A stretch of 64,000 nucleotides of DNA, from contig NZ_VTTP01000002.1 of the NCBI RefSeq assembly GCF_008364845.1, positions 124,001-188,000 on the forward strand, given 5' to 3'. A program made the position numbers and the translations under genes. Position 1 is the stretch's first letter, and the number at the start of each line of letters is the position of its first letter. The notes under the pieces were generated by a model. It ran no database searches. It was not told the origin of the DNA and worked only from the letters and a program-made list of their open reading frames with translations. Below are positions 36,541-47,985 of this stretch, one piece after another. Source of the stretch: Actinotalea subterranea. Its GTDB lineage: Bacteria; Actinomycetota; Actinomycetes; Actinomycetales; Cellulomonadaceae.

Positions 36541-36706
36541 GACCAGGTCGGGTGCAGCTCCGGACACCGGCCGCGCGTCGAGCGGTCGGTCCGTGCCGAC
36601 GGGTGGGGGCGGGGCGGCGGGACGCCTGACCCATCGGCCGTGCGCCGGGGCCCATGAGGACCGTGGGCGGGTGGTCCGGGGCGAACGGGGAACCGTCGGT
36701 GCGGGG

Positions 36707-36712
36707 TACCCT
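36707..36712 (+). promoter_or_regulatory. Candidate -10 element (TACCCT) for etfBA
   Basis: TACCCT precedes etfB by 45 nt, leaving a leader with GGAGAG as ribosome-binding site. The same hexamer precedes mnmA at 40983. Confidence 0.4.
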
Positions 36713-36757
36713 TCCGGGGGTCGAGAGCCGAGCCCGACGAGCGGAGAGCTGAGCCGG

Positions 36758-37552
36758 ATGAAGATCGTGGTCTGCGTCAAGCACGTCCCTGACCTGCAGG
36801 CCGAGCGCCGCTTCACCGACGACGGCCGCGTCGACCGCGGGCAGGGTGACGGAACCCTCAACGAGCTCGACGAGAACGCGGTCGAGGCCGCGGTGGCCCT
36901 CGTCGAGGCGCACGGCGGCGAGGTCGTGGTCCTGACCATGGGACCCGAGGACGCCGAGGACGCCGTGCGCCGGGGGCTCCAGATGGGTGCCGACACCGCT
37001 GTCCACGTGCTGGACGCGGCCATCGAGGGGTCCGACGCCTTCGGGACCGCCGAGGTGCTGGCCGCAGCGGTCCGGGCGATCGGGGCCGAGGGTCCCGTCG
37101 ACCTGGTGGTGACGGGCATGGCCTCGCTCGACGGCCTGATGTCGGTCGTGCCGAGCCTCCTGTCCGCGCACCTCGGGCTCCCGCAGGCCACCCTCGCGGC
37201 CGAGCTGACCGTCGACCCCGAGGCGCGGACGGTACGGGTCCGCCGTGAGCTCGACCACGCCACCGAGGTGCTCGAGGCGTCGCTGCCCGCCGTGGTGAGC
37301 GTGACCGACCAGGCCAACGAGCCGCGCTACCCGTCCTTCAAGGGGATCATGGCCGCGCGCAAGAAGCCCGTGGTCACCTGGACGCTCGCCGACCTGGGCG
37401 TCGACCCCTCCGACGTGGGCGAGGCTGGCGCGCGCACGCGCGTGCTCGAGGCCACCCCGCGGCCCCCGCGCGAGGATCGCGTGCTCATCACCGACGACGG
37501 CGACGCAGGCCTGCGCCTGGCCGCCTACCTCGTCGAGAACCGCCTCGTCTGA
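36758..37552 (+). CDS. etfB: Electron transfer flavoprotein beta subunit
   Basis: Small subunit (264 aa) of the heterodimeric ETF that takes electrons from acyl-CoA and related dehydrogenases; it holds AMP and part of the FAD site. It begins MKIVVCVKHVPDLQAERRF, the standard opening. VVLTMGPEDAEDAVRRGLQMGAD and the signature stretch LDHATEVLEASLPAVVSVTDQANEPRYPSFKGIMAARKKP follow. etfA is 40 bp downstream in the same direction, so the two form an operon. The order etfB-etfA upstream of cysteine desulfurase and mnmA matches my memory of the mycobacterial fixA-fixB-iscS-mnmA region. Confidence 0.95.
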   Translation: MKIVVCVKHVPDLQAERRFTDDGRVDRGQGDGTLNELDENAVEAAVALVEAHGGEVVVLTMGPEDAEDAVRRGLQMGADTAVHVLDAAIEGSDAFGTAEVLAAAVRAIGAEGPVDLVVTGMASLDGLMSVVPSLLSAHLGLPQATLAAELTVDPEARTVRVRRELDHATEVLEASLPAVVSVTDQANEPRYPSFKGIMAARKKPVVTWTLADLGVDPSDVGEAGARTRVLEATPRPPREDRVLITDDGDAGLRLAAYLVENRLV

Positions 37553-37592
37553 CCGACGCCCGGCCCGAACCGCGTCCGCACCTGGAGCACCC

Positions 37593-38597
37593 ATGATCGA
37601 GACCGCAGCCGCAGGATCCGCGCCCGCCGACGCGCCCGTCCTCGTCCTCGTCGACCACCACGACGCGGGCGTGCGGGCACCCGTGCTCGAGCTCCTCACG
37701 GTCGCGCGGGGCCTCGGCGTCGTGCACGCCGTGTGGTTCGGCGACGGCGTCGAGGGTGCGCTCGAGCAGCTCGGCGCCTACGGGGTCGCGACCGTGCACC
37801 AGGTGACCGTCGGTGACGGCACCGCGCCCCTGCCGCCGTCGGCCGCCGAGGCGCTCGCGGAGGTGCTCGTCGCCAGCGGTGCGACCACCGTGCTGGTGTC
37901 CTCGACGTTCGAGAACAAGGAGGTCGCCGCGCGCCTCGCCCTCGTGGCCGACGCGGGCCTCGTCGTCGACGCCTCGGGCGTGGAGCGCGAGGCGGACGGC
38001 CGCGTCGTCACGGTCCAGCAGGCCTTCGCCTCGACCTGGACCGTGCGGGCCGAGGTCCGCGCCGGGCGGGCGGTCGTCGCGCTCAAGGCCAACGCCGCTC
38101 CGGCGGAGCCCGTCGAGGCACCCCGCACGCCCCACGTGCTGCGCCACGAGGTCACCCTCGCGAGCGACCACGGCGTGCGCGTCGTCGAGCGGACGCCGCG
38201 TGCGGCCTCGGACCGACCGGAGCTCGGGGAGGCCCAGGTCGTCGTCGTCGGCGGGCGCGGGACCGAGGGCGACTTCAGCGTGGTCGAGGAGCTCGCGGAC
38301 GCCCTCGGCGGCGCCGTGGGTGCGACACGCGTCGCGACCGACGAGGGGTGGATCGGCCACGAGGCGCAGATCGGGCAGACCGGCGTGACCATCTCGCCCC
38401 GCCTGTACATCGGTGCGGGCGTCTCAGGGGCGGTCCACCACCGGGGCGGCATGCAGGCGTCCGGCACGATCGTGGCCGTCAACAACGACCCCGAGGCGCC
38501 CATCTTCGAGATCGCCGACCTCGGAATCGTCGGTGACCTGTTCACGGTCCTCCCGCAGGCGACGGCCGAGATCCGGCGCCTGGCCGCCGAGCGCTGA
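37593..38597 (+). CDS. etfA: Electron transfer flavoprotein alpha subunit
   Basis: Large FAD-binding subunit (334 aa) of ETF. The N-terminal domain carries VLVLVDHHDAGVRAPVLELLTVARGLG. The C-terminal FAD domain reads VVVVGGRGTEGDFSVVEELADALGGAVGATRVATDEGW, GQTGVTISPRLYIGAGVSGAVHHRGGM and IVAVNNDPEAPIFEIADLGIVGD. This is the classic pattern, including the GQTG and NxDPxAPIF motifs. The ATG at 37593 follows a weak GGAG site. It converges on a phosphotransferase gene. All canonical motifs are present, so it should be functional with the adjacent EtfB. Confidence 0.95.
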   Translation: MIETAAAGSAPADAPVLVLVDHHDAGVRAPVLELLTVARGLGVVHAVWFGDGVEGALEQLGAYGVATVHQVTVGDGTAPLPPSAAEALAEVLVASGATTVLVSSTFENKEVAARLALVADAGLVVDASGVEREADGRVVTVQQAFASTWTVRAEVRAGRAVVALKANAAPAEPVEAPRTPHVLRHEVTLASDHGVRVVERTPRAASDRPELGEAQVVVVGGRGTEGDFSVVEELADALGGAVGATRVATDEGWIGHEAQIGQTGVTISPRLYIGAGVSGAVHHRGGMQASGTIVAVNNDPEAPIFEIADLGIVGDLFTVLPQATAEIRRLAAER

Positions 38598-38695
38598 CGC
38601 AGGGCTCGCCGACGCGCGGGACGCGCTGGTGCGTCGACCCGCGGGACCCGCCGGGTGCGGTGACGAGCAGCGCGCCTGCGCGCCCGTGCCGCGGC

Positions 38696-39673
38696 TCAGA
38701 AGCGGCGCAGCCACTCGAGCGCGGTGTGCCCCTGCGCGATCTGGAAGGCCCGCAGGTTGGCGATCCCCGGCGGGGCCGGCTGGACGGACCCGTGGACGAA
38801 GAACCCGGCCAGGCCGGCGAGCACGGCGCGCACCGCGTCCGGGTCCGCGCCCTGGGCGTTGGGGTGCGACCAGAAGTGGTCCGCCGAGTCCCCGCCGCCC
38901 TGCATCGCGACGCTCGGGAGCATGGCCAGGAGGTCGTACCAGCGCGCGCCCGCGGTCGCGGCGTGCGGCCAGTCGATCAGCCACACGTGCTCGGGGCTCA
39001 GCATGACGTTGTCGGCACGGAGGTCGCCGTGGACGAGCGAGTCGCCCGTCGCGGCCGCCGGCCCGTCACCGGCCCAGGCGACGAGGTCGTCCAGGTGGGC
39101 GACCATCCACTCCCGGTGCGGGCCGACGGCGTCGGCCGCCCGGTCGAGCGCGGGTCCGTCGGCGGCGAGGCGCGCCCAGCCGGTCATCATCGGCGCGACG
39201 GCGTCCGCGAGGCGCTGCAGACCGGTCGGGCCGGGCGTGCCGGCCTCGGCGAGCGTGGTCAGTGCCCCGAGCACGCGCGTGAGCTCCTCCGGGCGCCACG
39301 GGTACTCGGGTGCCGAGCCCTCGACCGCCGCGAAGCCGAGCATCACCCAGGCCCCGTCGTCGTGCGACCAGAGCAGGGGAGGCGCGTCGACGCCGGCCGG
39401 GACGAGGGACGCCGCACGGATCTCGGCGCGCGCGAGGTCGGGCGAGTCGGGGTTCTGCTCGGGCGAGACGGCCTTGACGAAGACCTCGGTGCCGTCGCCC
39501 ATGCCCAGCAGCGCGGCGTAGCCCGGGCTGAAGCCGCTCGTCGCGGCGGACTCGGTGACGACCTCCGCGCCGTGCAGCTCGGCGATGCGTGCCCGGACCG
39601 AGCGGGGCAGGTCGGCCCAGCTCAGCCGCGAACCGCTGAAGGCCAGGGGAGCCGTGCTCCGGTGCGAGGTCAC
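38696..39673 (-). CDS. Aminoglycoside/choline-type phosphotransferase (APH fold)
   Basis: Predicted small-molecule kinase of 325 aa in the APH fold. The catalytic loop is DSLVHGDLRADNVML and the metal-binding motif is HVWLIDWPHA. The nucleotide-binding lysine probably lies in TEVFVKAVSPEQ. The substrate is unknown; such genes in actinobacteria are seldom resistance genes. It is divergent from the cysteine desulfurase gene with only 38 bp between start codons. GTG 39673 is used, with CACAAT 6 nt upstream acting as a probable -10 for a leaderless transcript. Confidence 0.85.
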   Translation of the reverse strand: MTSHRSTAPLAFSGSRLSWADLPRSVRARIAELHGAEVVTESAATSGFSPGYAALLGMGDGTEVFVKAVSPEQNPDSPDLARAEIRAASLVPAGVDAPPLLWSHDDGAWVMLGFAAVEGSAPEYPWRPEELTRVLGALTTLAEAGTPGPTGLQRLADAVAPMMTGWARLAADGPALDRAADAVGPHREWMVAHLDDLVAWAGDGPAAATGDSLVHGDLRADNVMLSPEHVWLIDWPHAATAGARWYDLLAMLPSVAMQGGGDSADHFWSHPNAQGADPDAVRAVLAGLAGFFVHGSVQPAPPGIANLRAFQIAQGHTALEWLRRF

Positions 39674-39679
39674 GGATGG

Positions 39680-39703
39680 ATTGTGCCAGCCGCTCCCTAG
39701 ACT
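39680..39703. promoter_or_regulatory. Face-to-face -10 elements in a 38-bp divergent promoter region
   Basis: CACAAT (minus strand, 39685-39680) lies 6 nt before the phosphotransferase GTG. TAGACT (plus strand, 39698-39703) lies 8 nt before the desulfurase GTG. The two promoters must overlap, so polymerase binding should be mutually exclusive. Confidence 0.45.
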
Positions 39704-39711
39704 CGGGGGTC

Positions 39712-40953
39712 GTGACCACCGTCCCGCGTCCCGCCAGACCCGCGCGTGAGGTCTACCTCGACCACGCCGCGACGACGCCGATGCACCCGGACGCCCTCGA
39801 GGCGATGGTCGAGGTCCTTCGACGGACCGGCAACCCGTCGTCCCTGCACGGCCCCGGCCGCGCCGCGCGGCGTGTCGTCGAGGAGTCCCGCGAGCAGCTC
39901 GGCGCCCTGCTGGACGCTCGGCCGAGCGAGGTCGTGCTCACGGGTGGCGGGACCGAGGCCGACAACCTCGCGGTCAAGGGGATCTTCTGGTCCCGGACGG
40001 CGCAGGACCCGGCCCGGCGGCGCGTCCTCGTCTCCGCGGTCGAGCACCACGCCGTCCTCGACCCGGCGGCGTGGCTCGCCGAGGCCGAGGGCGCCGAGGT
40101 CGTGCTCCTGCCCGTCGACGCCGCGGGACGGCTCCGCCTGGACGCGCTCGAGGCGGAGCTCGCCGAGCACGGTGCGACGACGGCTCTGGTGAGCGTGATG
40201 TGGGCGAACAACGAGATCGGGACGGTTCAGCCGATCACGGAGGTCGTCGAGCTCGCGCACCGCTACGGCGTCCCGGTGCACGCGGACGCCGTCCAGGCCG
40301 TCGGGCACCTGCCGGTGAGCTTCGCGTCGAGCGGGCTCGACGCCATGACGTTCTCGGGGCACAAGCTGGGCGGGCCGGTGGGCGTCGGTGCGCTCGTCGC
40401 GCGCCGGGACCTGGGGCTCGTGCCCGTGCTGCACGGCGGCGGCCAGGAGCGGTCCGTGCGCTCCGGCACCGTCGACACGGCGGCGGCCCGGGCGCTGACC
40501 GTCGCGCTCGACCGCGCGCTCGCGGAGCTGCCCGCGGAGGCGGTGCGCCTGGCGGGCCTGCGCGACGCGCTGGTCGCGGGGGCCCGTGCGGCCGTGGAGG
40601 GCGCGGTGCTGCGTGGACCGGAGCCGGGCGGGTCCGGCGACGCGCACGACCTCGACGGGGCCGTGCGTCTGCCGGGCAACGCGCACCTCACGTTCGCTGG
40701 CTGCGAGGGCGACTCCCTGCTCTACCTCCTCGACAGCCGCGGCATCGCGTGCTCGACGGGGTCCGCGTGCCAGGCGGGCGTGCCGCAGGCCTCGCACGTG
40801 CTGCTCGCGTGCGGGGTGGACCCGGACGAGGCGCGGGGGGCGTTGCGGTTCTCGTTCGGTCGCACGTCGACGGATGCCGATGTCGCGGCGGTGCTCTCGG
40901 CGCTCCCCGAGGTCGTCGAGCGTGCGCGAGCCGCGGGGCCAGCCTCGCGGTAG
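39712..40953 (+). CDS. iscS: Cysteine desulfurase, IscS/NifS type
   Basis: PLP enzyme that removes sulfur from cysteine as a persulfide for tRNA thiolation and Fe-S cluster assembly. Of 413 aa, it opens EVYLDHAATTPMHPDALEAM. The PLP lysine is K218 in SGHKLGGPVG. The persulfide cysteine is C353 in STGSACQAGVPQASHVL, on a short loop of the IscS (type I) kind. NNEIGTVQPI and the HADAVQAVGH histidine/aspartate pair are intact. mnmA follows after 42 bp, so sulfur delivery to MnmA for 2-thiouridine synthesis is the natural role. The start GTG 39712 has a TAGACT -10 candidate and no ribosome-binding site. Confidence 0.93.
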   Translation: MTTVPRPARPAREVYLDHAATTPMHPDALEAMVEVLRRTGNPSSLHGPGRAARRVVEESREQLGALLDARPSEVVLTGGGTEADNLAVKGIFWSRTAQDPARRRVLVSAVEHHAVLDPAAWLAEAEGAEVVLLPVDAAGRLRLDALEAELAEHGATTALVSVMWANNEIGTVQPITEVVELAHRYGVPVHADAVQAVGHLPVSFASSGLDAMTFSGHKLGGPVGVGALVARRDLGLVPVLHGGGQERSVRSGTVDTAAARALTVALDRALAELPAEAVRLAGLRDALVAGARAAVEGAVLRGPEPGGSGDAHDLDGAVRLPGNAHLTFAGCEGDSLLYLLDSRGIACSTGSACQAGVPQASHVLLACGVDPDEARGALRFSFGRTSTDADVAAVLSALPEVVERARAAGPASR

Positions 40954-40982
40954 GGCCTGCGGGGGCGTGCCGGGGGTCGACG

Positions 40983-40988
40983 TACCCT
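40983..40988 (+). promoter_or_regulatory. Candidate -10 element (TACCCT) for leaderless mnmA
   Basis: TACCCT ends 7 nt before ATG 40996 and there is no ribosome-binding site. The spacing fits transcription starting at the A of ATG. Confidence 0.45.
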
Positions 40989-40995
40989 TGCCGTC

Positions 40996-42129
40996 ATGCG
41001 TGTCCTGGCTGCCCTCTCCGGAGGTGTCGACTCCGCGGTCGCCGCGGCGCGGGCGGTCGACGCGGGGCACGACGTCGTCGGCGTCCACATGGCGCTCTCC
41101 CGCAACCGCGACCAGTTCCGCACCGGCTCGCGCGGCTGCTGCTCGATCGAGGACGCGGGCGACGCGCGTCGGGCCGCCGACGTGCTGGGCATCCCGTACT
41201 ACGTGTGGGACCTGTCCGAGCGGTTCGAGCAGACGGTGGTCGCGGACTTCGTCGCCGAGTACGAGGCGGGCCGCACGCCCAACCCGTGCGTGCGCTGCAA
41301 CGAGCACATCAAGTTCGAGGCGCTCCTCGACAAGGGCGTCGCGCTGGGCTTCGACGCCGTGTGCACGGGCCACTACGCCCGCATCGAGACCGGTGCCGAC
41401 GGCCGACGCGAGCTGCACCGCGCGCGCGACGCCGCGAAGGACCAGTCGTACGTGCTCGCCGTGATGGGTCCGGAGCGGCTCGCGCGGGCGATGTTCCCGC
41501 TGGGCGACGCGGCATCCAAGGACGACGTCCGGGCCGAGGCCGCCGCCCGCGGGCTGGGCGTGAGCGCGAAGCCGGACTCGTACGACATCTGCTTCGTGGC
41601 CGACGGTGACACCCAGGGGTTCCTGCGCGAGCGGCTCGGGTCGCGGCCGGGGGACGTGGTCGACGTCGACGGCGTCGTCGTCGGCGCGCACGACGGGGCG
41701 TACGCCTTCACCGTCGGCCAGCGCAAGGGCCTGGGCATCGACCGGCCGGCCGCCGACGGGCGCCCCCGCTACGTGCTCGACGTGCGCCCGTCGAGCAACA
41801 CCGTCGTCGTCGGTGCGGCCGAGCTGCTCACCGTCCGGGGGCTGCGGGGGGAGCGTGCGGTCTGGTTCGGGTCGCTCGGCCGGGACGAGGGGGCCGGTGA
41901 CGCGCGGGACGAGGACCACGCGTGGACCGCGTGCCGTGTGCAGGTGCGTGCTCACGGGGCGCCGGTCGCGGCGCGGGCACGCGTCGTCGCCGGCCCGGAC
42001 GGTCCGGGCAGCGGCGTCGAGGTCGCGCTCGACGAGCCGCTGCGGGGCGTCGCCCCCGGCCAGTCGGTCGTCCTCTACGACGGCACCCGGGTGCTCGGCC
42101 AGGCGACGGTCGCGGCCTCCGTCCGCTGA
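40996..42129 (+). CDS. mnmA: tRNA-specific 2-thiouridylase
   Basis: Thiolates U34 of Lys, Glu and Gln tRNAs using ATP and sulfur relayed from the cysteine desulfurase. Of 377 aa, the ATP-pyrophosphatase loop [13 protein letters not shown] is at the N-terminus. The catalytic cysteines are C98 in [12 protein letters not shown] and C199 in [11 protein letters not shown]. The C-terminal beta-barrel ([13 protein letters not shown] and onward) is complete. It directly follows the cysteine desulfurase gene and precedes a MetE-like gene, an actinobacterial order I recall from Mycobacterium as well. Confidence 0.95.
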   Translation: MRVLAALSGGVDSAVAAARAVDAGHDVVGVHMALSRNRDQFRTGSRGCCSIEDAGDARRAADVLGIPYYVWDLSERFEQTVVADFVAEYEAGRTPNPCVRCNEHIKFEALLDKGVALGFDAVCTGHYARIETGADGRRELHRARDAAKDQSYVLAVMGPERLARAMFPLGDAASKDDVRAEAAARGLGVSAKPDSYDICFVADGDTQGFLRERLGSRPGDVVDVDGVVVGAHDGAYAFTVGQRKGLGIDRPAADGRPRYVLDVRPSSNTVVVGAAELLTVRGLRGERAVWFGSLGRDEGAGDARDEDHAWTACRVQVRAHGAPVAARARVVAGPDGPGSGVEVALDEPLRGVAPGQSVVLYDGTRVLGQATVAASVR

Positions 42130-42202
42130 CGGGCCCGCGCGCGCGGACGACGGTCGGCGGGACCTCCGCGACGGTGCAGACTTCTCCCGTGGAGAACCCG
42201 CG

Positions 42203-43246
42203 ATGACAGGTGTGACCGCCCTGGGACCGTGGCCGGGGAAGCGGGTGCTCGAGGCCCAGCGGACCGTGCTCGGCGACCTGACCGACGTGCCGGACGGGGT
42301 CGAGGGCCTGCCCGTGGCCCTCCAGCTCTCGGCGCGTGGCCCGGAGGCCTCGTCGGTCGCGCGCACCGCGGCGCTGCTCACCGACATGCCGATCGAGCTC
42401 GGGACGCACGGCTGGAAGCTCGCGGACCGGCCCGGGGCGGACCTCGGGCGCGTGCGTGCCCTGATGCGCGAGGACCTCGACGCCCTCGCGGTCGCGGGGC
42501 ACGACTACTCGGGACCGCTCGTCGTCTCGGTCCGTGGCCCGTGGACGCTCGCGGCGATCCTGTACCTCGCGCGGGGCGACCGCGTGCTGAGCGACACGGG
42601 CGCGTCACGGGACCTGGCGGCGTCGCTCGCGGACGGCATCGGCGGGCTCCTCGGCGCCTTGCGGACCGCGGTGCCAGGGGCGCAGCCGGTCGTGGTGCTG
42701 CGCGAGCCGATGCTGCCCGACGTGCTGGCCGGGACGGTCGCGACGTTCTCGGGGCACTCGCGCATCCCGGCCCGCACGCGCGAGGAGGCGACCGCGGGCC
42801 TCGCGACCGTCGTGGACGCGGCCCGGTCCGCCGGCGCCGCGCGCGTCGTGGCGCACGGCGGGGTCCGGTTCGCGTCGCGGTCCGTGAAGGCGCTCGTGGG
42901 GAGCGGGGCCGACGGCGTGGGCCTGGCCGCTGCGTCGCTGAGCGACGTCCAGTGGGAGCAGGTCGCCGCGATGGTCGAGGCCGGGCGCCAGATGTGGTTC
43001 GGGCTGCCCCAGGAGAAGCACGGCCGCCGGACGGACGCGGCGCAGGTCGCCAGGCTCGTGGCGGCCCCGTGGCGTCGCGTGGGGCTGCCCGCACGTGGCC
43101 TCGCCGACGTCGTCGTCCACTCCGAGACCTCGGGCAGCGTGACCGGCAGCGAGGTCGTGCACTACAAGGCCGTGGACGTGCGGGCGCGGCTCGCGACGGC
43201 GATCCACGTCGCGGCGGAGCTCGCGGAGCGCGCGACGGACGACTGA
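42203..43246 (+). CDS. MetE/UROD-fold protein without zinc ligands; conserved unknown
   Basis: Protein of 347 aa usually labelled as cobalamin-independent methionine synthase. It has the TIM-barrel C-terminal-domain pattern of that fold: THGWKLADRPGADLG, RGPWTLAAILYLARGDRVLSD and VVLREPMLPDVLAGTV. However, the translated protein contains no cysteine at all. The HxC zinc motif of true MetE is replaced near VVAHGGVRFASRSVKAL. The reaction catalysed by MetE is therefore unlikely. Conserved position between mnmA and ligA suggests a housekeeping role, perhaps linked to tRNA thiolation, but no function is known. ATG 42203 is preceded by GGAG about 11 nt away. Confidence 0.75.
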   Translation: MTGVTALGPWPGKRVLEAQRTVLGDLTDVPDGVEGLPVALQLSARGPEASSVARTAALLTDMPIELGTHGWKLADRPGADLGRVRALMREDLDALAVAGHDYSGPLVVSVRGPWTLAAILYLARGDRVLSDTGASRDLAASLADGIGGLLGALRTAVPGAQPVVVLREPMLPDVLAGTVATFSGHSRIPARTREEATAGLATVVDAARSAGAARVVAHGGVRFASRSVKALVGSGADGVGLAAASLSDVQWEQVAAMVEAGRQMWFGLPQEKHGRRTDAAQVARLVAAPWRRVGLPARGLADVVVHSETSGSVTGSEVVHYKAVDVRARLATAIHVAAELAERATDD

Positions 43247-46599
<3,353 letters not shown>

Positions 46600-46656
46600 A
46601 GGCCCGAGCGGCGGTCGCGATGTGCCACGGTGCCCGGTTCGGGTGAGACTGTGCAC

Positions 46657-47160
46657 ATGATCTCTGAGCACCTCGCCGCCGAGCTCCGTGACGCGGGCCT
46701 GCGGTGGAAGCCCGCCGCCGGCGACCGCTTCGTCATCCCGCAGCCCGGCCTCGAGGGTGAGGTCTTCACCCTGAGCGAGATGACCATCGAGGCGCGGCAG
46801 TACCCGAGCGGGACGATCCTGGGCTTCAACGGCACCACGGAGTGGGCGCTCGACTCCGTCGCCCAGGACGACGCCCTCTGGATGCCTCGCGAGGACCAGC
46901 TCAGGGAGCTGCTGGGCGGGACGTTCGTGTCCCTGCTCCACGTCGGCGAGCTCGAGCCGGACACACCCGTCGTCACGCCGACACCGGTCGGCACCGCGCA
47001 CATCGCCTCGCCCATGCCGCGGCCCGCGGGCACCTGGGTCGTCACGACCCGGACGCCCTCGGGTGAGGAGGCCGACTTCGGGGCGACCAACCCGGCCGAC
47101 GCCTACGGCCTCGCCGTCCTCGCGCTCGTCCGCCACGCCCTGGAGGACGTGCGCGCCTGA
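46657..47160 (+). CDS. Conserved hypothetical protein (often mislabelled pilus assembly CpaE)
   Basis: Protein of 167 aa with no signal or membrane segment. Its conserved-looking core is AGDRFVIPQPGLEGEVFTLSEMTIEARQYPSGTILGFNGTTEWALDSV followed by WMPREDQLRELLGGTF. From memory, similar Micrococcales proteins are labelled pilus assembly protein CpaE, but no CpaE P-loop is present, so I do not adopt that name. ATG 46657 is chosen over an upstream in-frame GTG because GAGACT, a -10-like hexamer, ends 6 nt before it. It converges on the response regulator gene. Confidence 0.75.
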   Translation: MISEHLAAELRDAGLRWKPAAGDRFVIPQPGLEGEVFTLSEMTIEARQYPSGTILGFNGTTEWALDSVAQDDALWMPREDQLRELLGGTFVSLLHVGELEPDTPVVTPTPVGTAHIASPMPRPAGTWVVTTRTPSGEEADFGATNPADAYGLAVLALVRHALEDVRA

Positions 47161-47164
47161 CGCC

Positions 47165-47180
47165 CACGCGCCGCCGCGTG
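47165..47180. terminator. Small hairpin between convergent genes
   Basis: CACGCG and CGCGTG pair over 6 bp around a 4-nt loop, in the 24 bp between the converging stops of the unknown gene and the response regulator. Short but well placed. Confidence 0.35.
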
Positions 47181-47184
47181 AGGG

Positions 47185-47838
47185 TCAGGTGCGCGTGCCG
47201 TCGAGCCAGGCGAGGACCGCGAGCACGCGCCGGTGGTCCTCGGTCGAGGGCGTGAGGTCGAGCTTCATGAGCAGGTTGCCGACGTGCTTCTCGACGGCGC
47301 CGTCGCTGACCACGAGGCGCTGCGCGATCGCCGTGTTCGAGCGTCCCTCCGCCATCAGGGCGAGCACCTCGCGCTCCCGCGCGGTGAGCGAGCCCAGGGG
47401 GTCGGTGACCCGCCGGGGGACGAGGAGCTGCGCCACGACGTCCGGGTCGAGCACGGTGCCGCCCTCGGCGACCCGCACCACCGCGTCGGCCAGCGCGTCG
47501 AGGTCCTGGACCCGGTCCTTGAGGAGGTAGCCGACGCCCCCGCGGCCGTCGGCGAGGAGGTCCCGCGCGTACGACTCCTCGACGTACTGCGACAGCACGA
47601 GCACCGCCAGGCCGGGCACCGCCTCGCGGGCGCGCACGGCGGCCCGCAGGCCGTCGTCGGTGAACGTGGGCGGCATCCGCACGTCGAGGATCGCGACATC
47701 GGGCCGGTGCTCGAGGACTGCGGGGACGATCGCGTCCGCGTGCTCGACCGCGGCGACGACGGTGTGCCCCGCCTCGTCGAGGAGCCGGACGAGTCCCTCA
47801 CGGAGCAGGACGGAGTCCTCCGCCAGCACGATGCGCAT
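47185..47838 (-). CDS. NarL/FixJ-family response regulator
   Basis: DNA-binding regulator of 217 aa. The receiver domain opens MRIVLAEDSVLLREGLVRLL, with acidic pocket E7/D8, phosphoacceptor D52 in AILDVRMPP, and the conserved lysine in GYLLKDRV. The output domain is a LuxR-type helix-turn-helix: LTAREREVLALMAEGRSNTAIAQRLVVSDGAVEKHVGNLLMKL. It lies downstream of the histidine kinase on the same strand, and the pair forms a two-component system. A CATAGT -10 candidate 7 nt upstream and a large palindrome at 47867-47903 suggest it also has its own regulated promoter. Target genes are unknown. Confidence 0.92.
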   Translation of the reverse strand: MRIVLAEDSVLLREGLVRLLDEAGHTVVAAVEHADAIVPAVLEHRPDVAILDVRMPPTFTDDGLRAAVRAREAVPGLAVLVLSQYVEESYARDLLADGRGGVGYLLKDRVQDLDALADAVVRVAEGGTVLDPDVVAQLLVPRRVTDPLGSLTAREREVLALMAEGRSNTAIAQRLVVSDGAVEKHVGNLLMKLDLTPSTEDHRRVLAVLAWLDGTRT

Positions 47839-47845
47839 GGGCACC

Positions 47846-47851
47846 ACTATG
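47846..47851 (-). promoter_or_regulatory. Candidate -10 element (CATAGT) for leaderless response regulator gene
   Basis: On the minus strand CATAGT ends 7 nt before ATG 47838. The palindrome at 47867-47903 covers the expected -35 zone. Confidence 0.4.
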
Positions 47852-47866
47852 GCGTGCCGCCGACAC

Positions 47867-47903
47867 GGCCCGGTGCACCGGTCCAGGACCGGTGCACCGG
47901 GCC
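47867..47903. promoter_or_regulatory. 37-bp perfect inverted repeat with two CCGGTGCACCGG palindromes
   Basis: An 18-bp arm is perfectly repeated in inverse around one central base (47885). It holds two copies of the self-palindromic 12-mer CCGGTGCACCGG (47870-47881 and 47889-47900), 19 bp apart centre to centre. It lies between the kinase stop and the regulator start. It could be an operator or a terminator/processing hairpin for the kinase transcript; both remain open. Confidence 0.65.
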
Positions 47904-47985
47904 GCGCCATCCGCCCCGCTCGTCATCCGCGGGTCAGCCGCTGCGTGAGGGCGTGGCTGCGGCACCAGAGAGCACCCGCGGGCGG

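Noticed and set aside
38696-39673. Aminoglycoside resistance gene
   Set aside because: Only the general kinase fold motifs are present; there is no mobile context and the setting is housekeeping, so a resistance role is unsupported.
42203-43246. Annotation as methionine synthase (metE)
   Set aside because: The product lacks every cysteine and therefore the zinc site; it is also about half the MetE length. Kept as a MetE/UROD-fold protein of unknown function.
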